The position numbers and the translations under genes are program-made. 64,000 nt of DNA from Melieria omissa (Eukaryota; Arthropoda; Insecta; Diptera; Ulidiidae): assembly GCA_963971225.1 (NCBI GenBank), contig OZ020269.1, positions 124,001-188,000 of the forward strand. Direction: 5' to 3'. Of this stretch, positions 13,610 through 26,308 are shown piece by piece. Every line of letters starts with the position of its first letter. The stretch's first letter is position 1. The notes beneath the pieces are model-generated. The model ran no database searches and was not told the DNA's origin. It saw only the letters and a list, made by a program, of their open reading frames with translations.

Positions 13610-14515
13610 GTTTGCATTTTTTTGGGCAACTTTAAATGTATTGGTTTTTGCTTTTCCATAAGAAGACTTTGGGCACCCCTGATATAGATGTATCATGTGG
13701 TCGATATCACTTTTCCACAACGAAATTCTCCTGCATTATTTGAGATAGCGAGAAGATTGACCCCATTTATGAAAGCTCAAAACTCCAGCTAGGTTTTAAG
13801 GTTATTATTTTTTCTATAAACCTAGAATCATCATATTTTACAAGCATTTTATCGATTTTGCAGTAGGCAGCCATTTAATGTCACTCTTGCGCATCGATCT
13901 GTTCATGATTGCCTAATAGTAATCAAATTATTGATTTAATTTGATAAAGCTGCAATCTCTAGCTACATTTTAAGGGGTTTTTTATTAACGTAACCCATAC
14001 CGTTTGGTATCTATAAGCACTTTAGTGGTGAGTGTGTATTTTGTAATAGGCAGTTTTTCAATGTTATCCTTGCGCATCGATATGCTCATTATTCCTGAAG
14101 GATAATGAAAAGTTAGGGACCAATATAGAAAGCATAAGACTCTGGCTAAATTTTAAGGGGTCAATTATTAATATGCACTTATGCATTTGGTGTTGACAAG
14201 CATTTTAGTGGTTGCACCCAAGTAGCAATTTTTTCAAAGTCACCGTTCCAAATCGATTTGCTTTCGAACCTTGGGGTATAGAAGGATGATTGATACCATT
14301 ATAGAAAGCATACGAGTGTAGCTAAATAATAAGGCATAATAATATTAAAATCCGTTAACGGGTCGAGATTTAACAGCCATAATTTCGATCATGCTGCCGG
14401 TGGGATATTTTTTTTATTTACCAAATTGGTGAAAGGTGGTCACTCTGGCTTAATTTTGACGCCATTTTGATTAAAGTGATTGTGCGTACTTAGGTTCCAC
14501 AAGCATTTGATTGGT

Positions 14516-14549
14516 TATATAGATCAGAGGTGCATTCTTTCAATCAGTC
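14516..14549 (+). promoter_or_regulatory. Candidate Pol II core promoter in the satellite monomer (representative copy)
   Basis: TATATAG starts at 14516 and an Inr-like TCAGTC lies at 14544-14549, placing its A at 14546, exactly 30 bp downstream of the first T. This matches the arthropod TATA/Inr spacing. A CACGTG E-box lies inside the 8-bp palindrome acacgtgt at 14573-14580, about 28-35 bases into the predicted transcript. The arrangement recurs in nearly all monomers, including those with the 31-bp loss just upstream; at about 6206 TATATAG has become TATACAG. Transcription is an inference; an AT-rich repeat can carry such a match by chance. Confidence 0.35.
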
Positions 14550-14567
14550 GTTGTTGTGACAGCAACG
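14549..14567 (+). other. Short hairpin-forming inverted repeat just after the candidate Inr
   Basis: The arms cgttgtt and agcaacg pair over seven positions (one G-T wobble in RNA) around the loop gtgac. It begins three bases after the candidate +1 A and recurs in nearly every monomer. It could mark the 5' end of a satellite RNA or simply be incidental. Confidence 0.4.
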
Positions 14568-14744
14568 AAGCAACACGTGTGGGGGCTGCGCGGATTTTTG
14601 TTTTGTTTCCTCAAGAAATTCTATGTATGAAAAAAAATTAGATGCTTTTGTTGTTGTAGTTTTTGTTTTGGCGATTGGTTGGCCTTTCGGCAATGACAAA
14701 TGGGAACATTATATTTTTTTCACTTATAATTTTAAGGGTCAAGC

Positions 14745-14764
14745 GAAATGCACAATGTGCTTTC
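14745..14764 (+). other. Imperfect hairpin gcac-aat-gtgc in monomer
   Basis: The sequence gaaatgcacaatgtgctttc can fold with gcac/gtgc around a three-base loop, one bulged t, then gaaa/tttc. It is present in almost all monomers and is well conserved between types A, B and the divergent type. No function is known to me. Confidence 0.35.
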
Positions 14765-14968
14765 AACTAATTCAATTAATTAAATAATTTGTTTGCATTT
14801 TTTTGGGCAAGTTTAAATGTATTGGTTTTTGCTTTTCCATAAGAAGACTTTGGGCACCCCTGATATAGATGTATCATGTGGTCGATATCACTTTTCCACA
14901 ACGAAATTCTCCTGCATTATTTGAGATAGCGAGAAGATTGACCCCATTTATGAAAGCTCAAAACTCCA

Positions 14969-15627
14969 GCTAGGTTTTAAGGTTATTATTTTTTCTATAA
15001 ACCTAGAATCATCATATTTTACAAGCATTTTATCGATTTTGCAGTAGGCAGCCATTTAATGTCACTCTTGCGCATCGATCTGTTCATGATTGCCTAATAG
15101 TAATCAAATTATTGATTTAATTTGATAAAGCTGCAATCTCTAGCTACATTTTAAGGGGTTTTTTATTAACGTAACCCATACCGTTTGGAATCTATAAGCA
15201 CTTTAGTGGTGAGTGTGTATTTTGTAATAGGCAGTTTTTCAATGTTATCCTTGCGCATCGATATGCTCATTATTCCTGAAGGATAATGAAAAGTTAGGGA
15301 CCAATATAGAAAGCATAAGACTCTGGCTAAATTTTAAGGGGTCAATTATTAATATGCACTTATGCATTTGGTGTTGACAAGCATTTTAGTGGTTGCACCC
15401 AAGTAGCAATTTTTTCAAAGTCACCGTTCCAAATCGATTTGCTTTCGAACCTTGGGGTATAGAAGGATGATTGATACCATTATAGAAAGCATACGAGTCT
15501 AGCTAAATAATAAGGCATAATATTATTAAAATCCGTTAACGGGTCGAGATTTAACAGCCATAATTTCGATCATGCTGCCGGTGGGATATTTTTTTATTTA
15601 CCAAATTATTGAAAGGTGGTCACTCTG
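14969..15627 (+). repeat. Four ~175-183-bp diverged sub-repeats inside the monomer
   Basis: Sub-repeats begin at 14969, 15143, 15326 and 15502. Shared words seen directly are ttttaagg(gg) just after each start in the first three, aagcatttta/aagcacttta about 50 bp later, and ttgcgcatcgat in the first two (aaatcgatttgc in the third, atttcgatcatgc in the fourth). Identity between them is low, by eye perhaps 50-65 percent, so this is an ancient duplication series that predates amplification of the 1.18-kb unit. The same arrangement is in every complete monomer. Confidence 0.7.
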
Positions 15628-16861
15628 GCTTAATTTTGACGCCATTTTGATTAAAGTGATTGTGCGTACTTAGGTTCCACAAGCATTTGATTGGTTATAT
15701 AGATCAGAGGTGCATTCTTTCAATCAGTCGTTGTTGTGACAGCAACGAAGCAACACGTGTGGGGGCTGCGCGGATTTTTGTTTTGTTTCCTCAAGAAATT
15801 CTATGTATGAAAAAAAATTAGATGCTTTTGTTGTTGTAGTTTTTGTTTTGGCGATTGGTTGGCCTTTCGGCAATGACAAATGGGAACATTATATTTTTTT
15901 CACTTATAATTTTAAGGGTCAAGCGAAATGCACAATGTGCTTTCAACTAATTCAATTAATTATTTAATTATTTATTATTATTTAATTTGTTTGCATTTTT
16001 TTGGGCAACTTTAAATGTATTGGTTTTTGCTTTTCCATAAGAAGACTTTGGGCACCCCTGATATAGATGTATCATGTGGTCGATATCACTTTTCCACAAC
16101 GAAATTCTCCTGCATTATTTGAGATAGCGAGAAGATTGACCCCATTTATGAAAGCTCAAAACTCCAGCTAGGTTTTAAGGTTATTATTTTTTCTATAAAC
16201 CTAGAATCATCATATTTTACAAGCATTTTATCGATTTTGCAGTAGGCAGCCATTTAATGTCACTCTTGCGCATCGATCTGTTCATGATTGCCTAATAGTA
16301 ATCAAATTATTGATTTAATTTGATAAAGCTGCAATCTCTAGCTACATTTTAAGGGGTTTTTTATTAACGTAACCCATACCGTTTGGAATCTATAAGCACT
16401 TTAGTGGTGAGTGTGTATTTTGTAATAGGCAGTTTTTCAATGTTATCCTTGCGCATCGATATGCTCATTATTCCTGAAGGATAATGAAAAGTTAGGGACC
16501 AATATAGAAAGCATAAGACTCTGGCTAAATTTTAAGGGGTCAATTATTAATATGCACTTATGCATTTGGTGTTGACAAGCATTTTAGTGGTTGCACCCAA
16601 GTAGCAATTTTTTCAAAGTCACCGTTCCAAATCGATTTGCTTTCGAACCTTGGGGTATAGAAGGATGATTGATACCATTATAGAAAGCATACGAGTGTAG
16701 CTAAATAATAAGGCATAATAATATTAAAATCCGTTAACGGGTCGAGATTTAACAGCCATAATTTCGATCATGCTGCCGGTGGGATATTTTTTTTATTTAC
16801 CAAATTGGTGAAAGGTGGTCACTCTGGCTTAATTTTGACGCCATTTTGATTAAAGTGATTG

Positions 16862-19800
16862 TGCGTACTTAGGTTCCACAAGCATTTGATTGGTTATATA
16901 GATCAGAGGTGCATTCTTTCAATCAGTCGTTGTTGTGACAGCAACGAAGCAACACGTGTGGGGGCTGCGCGGATTTTTGTTTTGTTTCCTCAAGAAATTC
17001 TATGTATGAAAAAAAATTAGATGCTTTTGTTGTTGTAGTTTTTGTTTTGGCGATTGGTTGGCCTTTCGGCAATGACAAATGGGAACATTATATTTTTTTC
17101 ACTTATAATTTTAAGGGTCAAGCGAAATGCACAATGTGCTTTCAACTAATTCAATTAATTAAATAATTTGTTTGCATTTTTTTGGGCAAGTTTAAATGTA
17201 TTGGTTTTTGCTTTTCCATAAGAAGACTTTGGGCACCCCTGATATAGATGTATCATGTGGCCGATATCACTTTTCCACAACGAAATTCTCCTGCATTATT
17301 TGAGATAGCGAGAAGATTGACCCCATTTATGAAAGCTCAAAACTCCAGCTAGGTTTTAAGGTTATTATTTTTTCTATAAACCTAGAATCATCATATTTTA
17401 CAAGCATTTTATCGATTTTGCAGTAGGCAGCCATTTAATGTCACTCTTGCGCATCGATCTGTTCATGATTGCCTAATAGTAATCAAATTATTGATTTAAT
17501 TTGATAAAGCTGCAATCTCTAGCTTCATTTTAAGGGGTTTTTTATTAACGTAACCCATACCGTTTGGAATCTATAAGCACTTTAGTGGTGAGTGTGTATT
17601 TTGTAATAGGCAGTTTTTCAATGTTATCCTTGCGCATCGATATGCTCATTATTCCTGAAGGATAATGAAAAGTTAGGGACCAATATAGAAAGCATAAGAC
17701 TCTGGCTAAATTTTAAGGGGTCAATTATTAATATGCACTTATGCATTTGGTGTTGACAAGCATTTTAGTGGTTGCACCCAAGTAGCAATTTTTTCAAAGT
17801 CACCGTTCCAAATCGATTTGCTTTCGAACCTTGGGGTATAGAAGGATGATTGATACCATTATAGAAAGCATACGAGTCTAGCTAAATAATAAGGCATAAT
17901 ATTATTAAAATCCGTTAACGGGTCGAGATTTAACAGCCATAATTTCGATCATGCTGCCGGTGGGATATTTTTTTATTTACCAAATTATTGAAAGGTGGTC
18001 ACTCTGGCTTAATTTTGACGCCATTTTGATTAAAGTGATTGTGCGTACTTAGGTTCCACAAGCATTTGATTGGTTATATAGATCAGAGGTGCATTCTTTC
18101 AATCAGTCGTTGTTGTGACAGCAACGAAGCAACACGTGTGGGGGCTGCGCGGATTTTTGTTTTGTTTCCTCAAGAAATTCAATGTATGAAAAAAAATTAG
18201 ATGCTTTTGTTGTTGTAGTTTTTGTTTTGGCGATTGGTTGGCCTTTCGGCAATGACAAATGGGAACATTATATTTTTTTCACTTATAATTTTAAGGGTCA
18301 AGCGAAATGCACAATGTGCTTTCAACTAATTCAATTAATTAAATAATTTGTTTGCATTTTTTTGGGCAACTTTAAATGTATTGGTTTTTGCTTTTCCATA
18401 AGAAGACTTTGGGCACCCCTGATATAGATGTATCATGTGGTCGATATCACTTTTCCACAACGAAATTCTCCTGCATTATTTGAGATAGCGAGAAGATTGA
18501 CCCCATTTATGAAAGCTCAAAACTCCAGCTAGGTTTTAAGGTTATTATTTTTTCTATAAACCTAGAATCATCATATTTTACAAGCATTTTATCGATTTTG
18601 CAGTAGGCAGCCATTTAATGTCACTCTTGCGCATCGATCTGTTCATGATTGCCTAATAGTAATCAAATTATTGATTTAATTTGATAAAGCTGCAATCTCT
18701 AGCTACATTTTAAGGGGTTTTTTATTAACGTAACCCATACCGTTTGGAATCTATAAGCACTTTAGTGGTGAGTGTGTATTTTGTAATAGGCAGTTTTTCA
18801 ATGTTATCCTTGCGCATCGATATGCTCATTATTCCTGAAGGATAATGAAAAGTTAGGGACCAATATAGAAAGCATAAGACTCTGGCTAAATTGCATATGC
18901 ACTTATGCATTTGGTGTTGACAAGCATTTTAGTGGTTGCACCCAAGTAGCAATTTTTTCAAAGTCACCGTTCCAAATCGATTTGCTTTCGAACCTTGGGG
19001 TATAGAAGGATGATTGATACCATTATAGAAAGCATACGAGTCTAGCTAAATAATAAGGCATAATATTATTAAAATCCGTTAACGGGTCGAGATTTAACAG
19101 CCATAATTTCGATCATGCTGCCGGTGGGATATTTTTTTATTTACCAAATTATTGAAAGGTGGTCACTCTGGCTTAATTTTGACGCCATTTTGATTAAAGT
19201 GATTGTGCGTACTTAGGTTCCACAAGCATTTGATTGGTTATATAGATCAGAGGTGCATTCTTTCAATCAGTCGTTGTTGTGACAGCAACGAAGCAACACG
19301 TGTGGGGGCTGCGCGGATTTTTGTTTTGTTTCCTCAAGAAATTCTATGTATGAAAAAAAATTAGATGCTTTTGTTGTTGTAGTTTTTGTTTTGGCGATTG
19401 GTTGGCCTTTCGGCAATGACAAATGGGAACATTATATTTTTTTCACTTATAATTTTAAGGGTCAAGCGAAATGCACAATGTGCTTTCAACTAATTCAATT
19501 AATTATTTAATTATTTATTATTATTTAATTTGTTTGCATTTTTTTGGGCAACTTTAAATGTATTGGTTTTTGCTTTTCCATAAGAAGACTTTGGGCACCC
19601 CTGATATAGATGTATCATGTGGTCGATATCACTTTTCCACAACGAAATTCTCCTGCATTATTTGAGATAGCGAGAAGATTGACCCCATTTATGAAAGCTC
19701 AAAACTCCAGCTAGGTTTTAAGGTTATTATTTTTTCTATAAACCTAGAATCATCATATTTTACAAGCATTTTATCGATTTTGCAGTAGGCAGCCATTTAA

Positions 19801-22800
19801 TGTCACTCTTGCGCATCGATCTGTTCATGATTGCCTAATAGTAATCAAATTATTGATTTAATTTGATAAAGCTGCAATCTCTAGCTACATTTTAAGGGGT
19901 TTTTTATTAACGTAACCCATACCGTTTGGAATCTATAAGCACTTTAGTGGTGAGTGTGTATTTTGTAATAGGCAGTTTTTCAATGTTATCCTTGCGCATC
20001 GATATGCTCATTATTCCTGAAGGATAATGAAAAGTTAGGGACCAATATAGAAAGCATAAGACTCTGGCTAAATTTTAAGGGGTCAATTATTAATATGCAC
20101 TTATGCATTTGGTGTTGACAAGCATTTTAGTGGTTGCACCCAAGTAGCAATTTTTTCAAAGTCACCGTTCCAAATCGATTTGCTTTCGAACCTTGGGGTA
20201 TAGAAGGATGATTGATACCATTATAGAAAGCATACGAGTGTAGCTAAATAATAAGGCATAATAATATTAAAATCCGTTAACGGGTCGAGATTTAACAGCC
20301 ATAATTTCGATCATGCTGCCGGTGGGATATTTTTTTTATTTACCAAATTGGTGAAAGGTGGTCACTCTGGCTTAATTTTGACGCCATTTTGATTAAAGTG
20401 ATTGTGCGTACTTAGGTTCCACAAGCATTTGATTGGTTATATAGATCAGAGGTGCATTCTTTCAATCAGTCGTTGTTGTGACAGCAACGAAGCAACACGT
20501 GTGGGGGCTGCGCGGATTTTTGTTTTGTTTCCTCAAGAAATTCTATGTATGAAAAAAAATTAGATGCTTTTGTTGTTGTAGTTTTTGTTTTGGCGATTGG
20601 TTGGCCTTTCGGCAATGACAAATGGGAACATTATATTTTTTTCACTTATAATTTTAAGGGTCAAGCGAAATGCACAATGTGCTTTCAACTAATTCAATTA
20701 ATTAAATAATTTGTTTGCATTTTTTTGGGCAAGTTTAAATGTATTGGTTTTTGCTTTTCCATAAGAAGACTTTGGGCACCCCTGATATAGATGTATCATG
20801 TGGCCGATATCACTTTTCCACAACGAAATTCTCCTGCATTATTTGAGATAGCGAGAAGATTGACCCCATTTATGAAAGCTCAAAACTCCAGCTAGGTTTT
20901 AAGGTTATTATTTTTTCTATAAACCTAGAATCATCATATTTTACAAGCATTTTATCGATTTTGCAGTAGGCAGCCATTTAATGTCACTCTTGCGCATCGA
21001 TCTGTTCATGATTGCCTAATAGTAATCAAATTATTGATTTAATTTGATAAAGCTGCAATCTCTAGCTTCATTTTAAGGGGTTTTTTATTAACGTAACCCA
21101 TACCGTTTGGAATCTATAAGCACTTTAGTGGTGAGTGTGTATTTTGTAATAGGCAGTTTTTCAATGTTATCCTTGCGCATCGATATGCTCATTATTCCTG
21201 AAGGATAATGAAAAGTTAGGGACCAATATAGAAAGCATAAGACTCTGGCTAAATTTTAAGGGGTCAATTATTAATATGCACTTATGCATTTGGTGTTGAC
21301 AAGCATTTTAGTGGTTGCACCCAAGTAGCAATTTTTTCAAAGTCACCGTTCCAAATCGATTTGCTTTCGAACCTTGGGGTATAGAAGGATGATTGATACC
21401 ATTATAGAAAGCATACGAGTCTAGCTAAATAATAAGGCATAATATTATTAAAATCCGTTAACGGGTCGAGATTTAACAGCCATAATTTCGATCATGCTGC
21501 CGGTGGGATATTTTTTTATTTACCAAATTATTGAAAGGTGGTCACTCTGGCTTAATTTTGACGCCATTTTGATTAAAGTGATTGTGCGTACTTAGGTTCC
21601 ACAAGCATTTGATTGGTTATATAGATCAGAGGTGCATTCTTTCAATCAGTCGTTGTTGTGACAGCAACGAAGCAACACGTGTGGGGGCTGCGCGGATTTT
21701 TGTTTTGTTTCCTCAAGAAATTCAATGTATGAAAAAAAATTAGATGCTTTTGTTGTTGTAGTTTTTGTTTTGGCGATTGGTTGGCCTTTCGGCAATGACA
21801 AATGGGAACATTATATTTTTTTCACTTATAATTTTAAGGGTCAAGCGAAATGCACAATGTGCTTTCAACTAATTCAATTAATTAAATAATTTGTTTGCAT
21901 TTTTTTGGGCAACTTTAAATGTATTGGTTTTTGCTTTTCCATAAGAAGACTTTGGGCACCCCTGATATAGATGTATCATGTGGTCGATATCACTTTTCCA
22001 CAACGAAATTCTCCTGCATTATTTGAGATAGCGAGAAGATTGACCCCATTTATGAAAGCTCAAAACTCCAGCTAGGTTTTAAGGTTATTATTTTTTCTAT
22101 AAACCTAGAATCATCATATTTTACAAGCATTTTATCGATTTTGCAGTAGGCAGCCATTTAATGTCACTCTTGCGCATCGATCTGTTCATGATTGCCTAAT
22201 AGTAATCAAATTATTGATTTAATTTGATAAAGCTGCAATCTCTAGCTACATTTTAAGGGGTTTTTTATTAACGTAACCCATACCGTTTGGAATCTATAAG
22301 CACTTTAGTGGTGAGTGTGTATTTTGTAATAGGCAGTTTTTCAATGTTATCCTTGCGCATCGATATGCTCATTATTCCTGAAGGATAATGAAAAGTTAGG
22401 GACCAATATAGAAAGCATAAGACTCTGGCTAAATTGCATATGCACTTATGCATTTGGTGTTGACAAGCATTTTAGTGGTTGCACCCAAGTAGCAATTTTT
22501 TCAAAGTCACCGTTCCAAATCGATTTGCTTTCGAACCTTGGGGTATAGAAGGATGATTGATACCATTATAGAAAGCATACGAGTCTAGCTAAATAATAAG
22601 GCATAATATTATTAAAATCCGTTAACGGGTCGAGATTTAACAGCCATAATTTCGATCATGCTGCCGGTGGGATATTTTTTTATTTACCAAATTATTGAAA
22701 GGTGGTCACTCTGGCTTAATTTTGACGCCATTTTGATTAAAGTGATTGTGCGTACTTAGGTTCCACAAGCATTTGATTGGTTATATAGATCAGAGGTGCA

Positions 22801-25800
22801 TTCTTTCAATCAGTCGTTGTTGTGACAGCAACGAAGCAACACGTGTGGGGGCTGCGCGGATTTTTGTTTTGTTTCCTCAAGAAATTCTATGTATGAAAAA
22901 AAATTAGATGCTTTTGTTGTTGTAGTTTTTGTTTTGGCGATTGGTTGGCCTTTCGGCAATGACAAATGGGAACATTATATTTTTTTCACTTATAATTTTA
23001 AGGGTCAAGCGAAATGCACAATGTGCTTTCAACTAATTCAATTAATTATTTAATTATTTATTATTATTTAATTTGTTTGCATTTTTTTGGGCAACTTTAA
23101 ATGTATTGGTTTTTGCTTTTCCATAAGAAGACTTTGGGCACCCCTGATATAGATGTATCATGTGGTCGATATCACTTTTCCACAACGAAATTCTCCTGCA
23201 TTATTTGAGATAGCGAGAAGATTGACCCCATTTATGAAAGCTCAAAACTCCAGCTAGGTTTTAAGGTTATTATTTTTTCTATAAACCTAGAATCATCATA
23301 TTTTACAAGCATTTTATCGATTTTGCAGTAGGCAGCCATTTAATGTCACTCTTGCGCATCGATCTGTTCATGATTGCCTAATAGTAATCAAATTATTGAT
23401 TTAATTTGATAAAGCTGCAATCTCTAGCTACATTTTAAGGGGTTTTTTATTAACGTAACCCATACCGTTTGGAATCTATAAGCACTTTAGTGGTGAGTGT
23501 GTATTTTGTAATAGGCAGTTTTTCAATGTTATCCTTGCGCATCGATATGCTCATTATTCCTGAAGGATAATGAAAAGTTAGGGACCAATATAGAAAGCAT
23601 AAGACTCTGGCTAAATTTTAAGGGGTCAATTATTAATATGCACTTATGCATTTGGTGTTGACAAGCATTTTAGTGGTTGCACCCAAGTAGCAATTTTTTC
23701 AAAGTCACCGTTCCAAATCGATTTGCTTTCGAACCTTGGGGTATAGAAGGATGATTGATACCATTATAGAAAGCATACGAGTGTAGCTAAATAATAAGGC
23801 ATAATAATATTAAAATCCGTTAACGGGTCGAGATTTAACAGCCATAATTTCGATCATGCTGCCGGTGGGATATTTTTTTTATTTACCAAATTGGTGAAAG
23901 GTGGTCACTCTGGCTTAATTTTGACGCCATTTTGATTAAAGTGATTGTGCGTACTTAGGTTCCACAAGCATTTGATTGGTTATATAGATCAGAGGTGCAT
24001 TCTTTCAATCAGTCGTTGTTGTGACAGCAACGAAGCAACACGTGTGGGGGCTGCGCGGATTTTTGTTTTGTTTCCTCAAGAAATTCTATGTATGAAAAAA
24101 AATTAGATGCTTTTGTTGTTGTAGTTTTTGTTTTGGCGATTGGTTGGCCTTTCGGCAATGACAAATGGGAACATTATATTTTTTTCACTTATAATTTTAA
24201 GGGTCAAGCGAAATGCACAATGTGCTTTCAACTAATTCAATTAATTAAATAATTTGTTTGCATTTTTTTGGGCAAGTTTAAATGTATTGGTTTTTGCTTT
24301 TCCATAAGAAGACTTTGGGCACCCCTGATATAGATGTATCATGTGGCCGATATCACTTTTCCACAACGAAATTCTCCTGCATTATTTGAGATAGCGAGAA
24401 GATTGACCCCATTTATGAAAGCTCAAAACTCCAGCTAGGTTTTAAGGTTATTATTTTTTCTATAAACCTAGAATCATCATATTTTACAAGCATTTTATCG
24501 ATTTTGCAGTAGGCAGCCATTTAATGTCACTCTTGCGCATCGATCTGTTCATGATTGCCTAATAGTAATCAAATTATTGATTTAATTTGATAAAGCTGCA
24601 ATCTCTAGCTTCATTTTAAGGGGTTTTTTATTAACGTAACCCATACCGTTTGGAATCTATAAGCACTTTAGTGGTGAGTGTGTATTTTGTAATAGGCAGT
24701 TTTTCAATGTTATCCTTGCGCATCGATATGCTCATTATTCCTGAAGGATAATGAAAAGTTAGGGACCAATATAGAAAGCATAAGACTCTGGCTAAATTTT
24801 AAGGGGTCAATTATTAATATGCACTTATGCATTTGGTGTTGACAAGCATTTTAGTGGTTGCACCCAAGTAGCAATTTTTTCAAAGTCACCGTTCCAAATC
24901 GATTTGCTTTCGAACCTTGGGGTATAGAAGGATGATTGATACCATTATAGAAAGCATACGAGTCTAGCTAAATAATAAGGCATAATATTATTAAAATCCG
25001 TTAACGGGTCGAGATTTAACAGCCATAATTTCGATCATGCTGCCGGTGGGATATTTTTTTATTTACCAAATTATTGAAAGGTGGTCACTCTGGCTTAATT
25101 TTGACGCCATTTTGATTAAAGTGATTGTGCGTACTTAGGTTCCACAAGCATTTGATTGGTTATATAGATCAGAGGTGCATTCTTTCAATCAGTCGTTGTT
25201 GTGACAGCAACGAAGCAACACGTGTGGGGGCTGCGCGGATTTTTGTTTTGTTTCCTCAAGAAATTCAATGTATGAAAAAAAATTAGATGCTTTTGTTGTT
25301 GTAGTTTTTGTTTTGGCGATTGGTTGGCCTTTCGGCAATGACAAATGGGAACATTATATTTTTTTCACTTATAATTTTAAGGGTCAAGCGAAATGCACAA
25401 TGTGCTTTCAACTAATTCAATTAATTAAATAATTTGTTTGCATTTTTTTGGGCAACTTTAAATGTATTGGTTTTTGCTTTTCCATAAGAAGACTTTGGGC
25501 ACCCCTGATATAGATGTATCATGTGGTCGATATCACTTTTCCACAACGAAATTCTCCTGCATTATTTGAGATAGCGAGAAGATTGACCCCATTTATGAAA
25601 GCTCAAAACTCCAGCTAGGTTTTAAGGTTATTATTTTTTCTATAAACCTAGAATCATCATATTTTACAAGCATTTTATCGATTTTGCAGTAGGCAGCCAT
25701 TTAATGTCACTCTTGCGCATCGATCTGTTCATGATTGCCTAATAGTAATCAAATTATTGATTTAATTTGATAAAGCTGCAATCTCTAGCTACATTTTAAG

Positions 25801-26308
25801 GGGTTTTTTATTAACGTAACCCATACCGTTTGGAATCTATAAGCACTTTAGTGGTGAGTGTGTATTTTGTAATAGGCAGTTTTTCAATGTTATCCTTGCG
25901 CATCGATATGCTCATTATTCCTGAAGGATAATGAAAAGTTAGGGACCAATATAGAAAGCATAAGACTCTGGCTAAATTTTAAGGGGTCAATTATTAATAT
26001 GCACTTATGCATTTGGTGTTGACAAGCATTTTAGTGGTTGCACCCAAGTAGCAATTTTTTCAAAGTCACCGTTCCAAATCGATTTGCTTTCGAACCTTGG
26101 GGTATAGAAGGATGATTGATACCATTATAGAAAGCATACGAGTGTAGCTAAATAATAAGGCATAATAATATTAAAATCCGTTAACGGGTCGAGATTTAAC
26201 AGCCATAATTTCGATCATGCTGCCGGTGGGATATTTTTTTTATTTACCAAATTGGTGAAAGGTGGTCACTCTGGCTTAATTTTGACGCCATTTTGATTAA
26301 AGTGATTG
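16862..26308 (+). repeat. Satellite trimeric higher-order repeat, 3,543-bp period
   Basis: Monomer starts 16862, 18042, 19206, 20405, 21585, 22749, 23948 and 25128 give lengths 1180, 1164, 1199, 1180, 1164, 1199, 1180, 1181. Private variants recur every 3,543 bp: tggccgatat near 17261, 20803 and 24345; agcttcatttt near 17523, 21065 and 24607; attcaatgtatg near 18178, 21721 and 25264; and the 16-bp loss giving ttgcatatgc at 18891 and 22434. The third repeat starts normally but its second monomer (25128) lacks the 16-bp loss and ends with type-B marks, so the period breaks inside that monomer. Confidence 0.9.

Larger units (their letters stand above)
14483..15662 (+). repeat. Representative satellite monomer (1,180 bp) with internal sub-repeats
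   Basis: I use this monomer to describe internal structure. A recurring block of the form gct(a/t)-n-(a)ttttaagg starts at 14969, 15143, 15326 and 15502, with a weaker, later copy (gcttaattttgacg) at 15628; the spacing is 174, 183, 176 and 126 bp. Each block is followed by further shared elements: (a)taagcattt or acaagcatttt, a variant of gtaggcag or gtagcaat, and a ClaI-like atcgat with flanking cttgcgc in the first two. The fourth copy is shortened by about 50 bp. The left third (14483 to about 14900) is not obviously part of this series, apart from a possible faint copy, ataattttaagggtcaa, near 14726. The monomer therefore looks like an old array of roughly 178-bp units that was frozen and amplified as a larger unit. 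Confidence 0.75.
8525..18041 (+). repeat. Satellite dimeric higher-order repeat, 4 x 2,379 bp
   Basis: Monomer starts are 8525, 9725, 10905, 12104, 13284, 14483, 15663 and 16862, so lengths alternate about 1,199/1,180. Long monomers carry a 20-bp TTATT-rich expansion near their left third and end with the type-B marks gtgtagc, ggcataataatatt and aaattggtg. Short monomers lack the expansion and end with type-A marks gtctagc, ggcataatattatt and aaattattg. The B-A pair is repeated four times with very few differences, the pattern expected when a two-monomer unit is amplified by unequal crossing-over. Confidence 0.9.

Noticed and set aside
15601..15662. CENP-B box in the monomer
   Set aside because: The nearest words (ttcgatcatgctgccggtggg, about 15564-15584) do not fit the essential spacing of the box.
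18725..18910. 61-codon minus-strand frame, repeated at 22268-22453
   Set aside because: It exists only because the 16-bp deletion fuses frames; the two copies are identical because of the trimer repeat, not selection.
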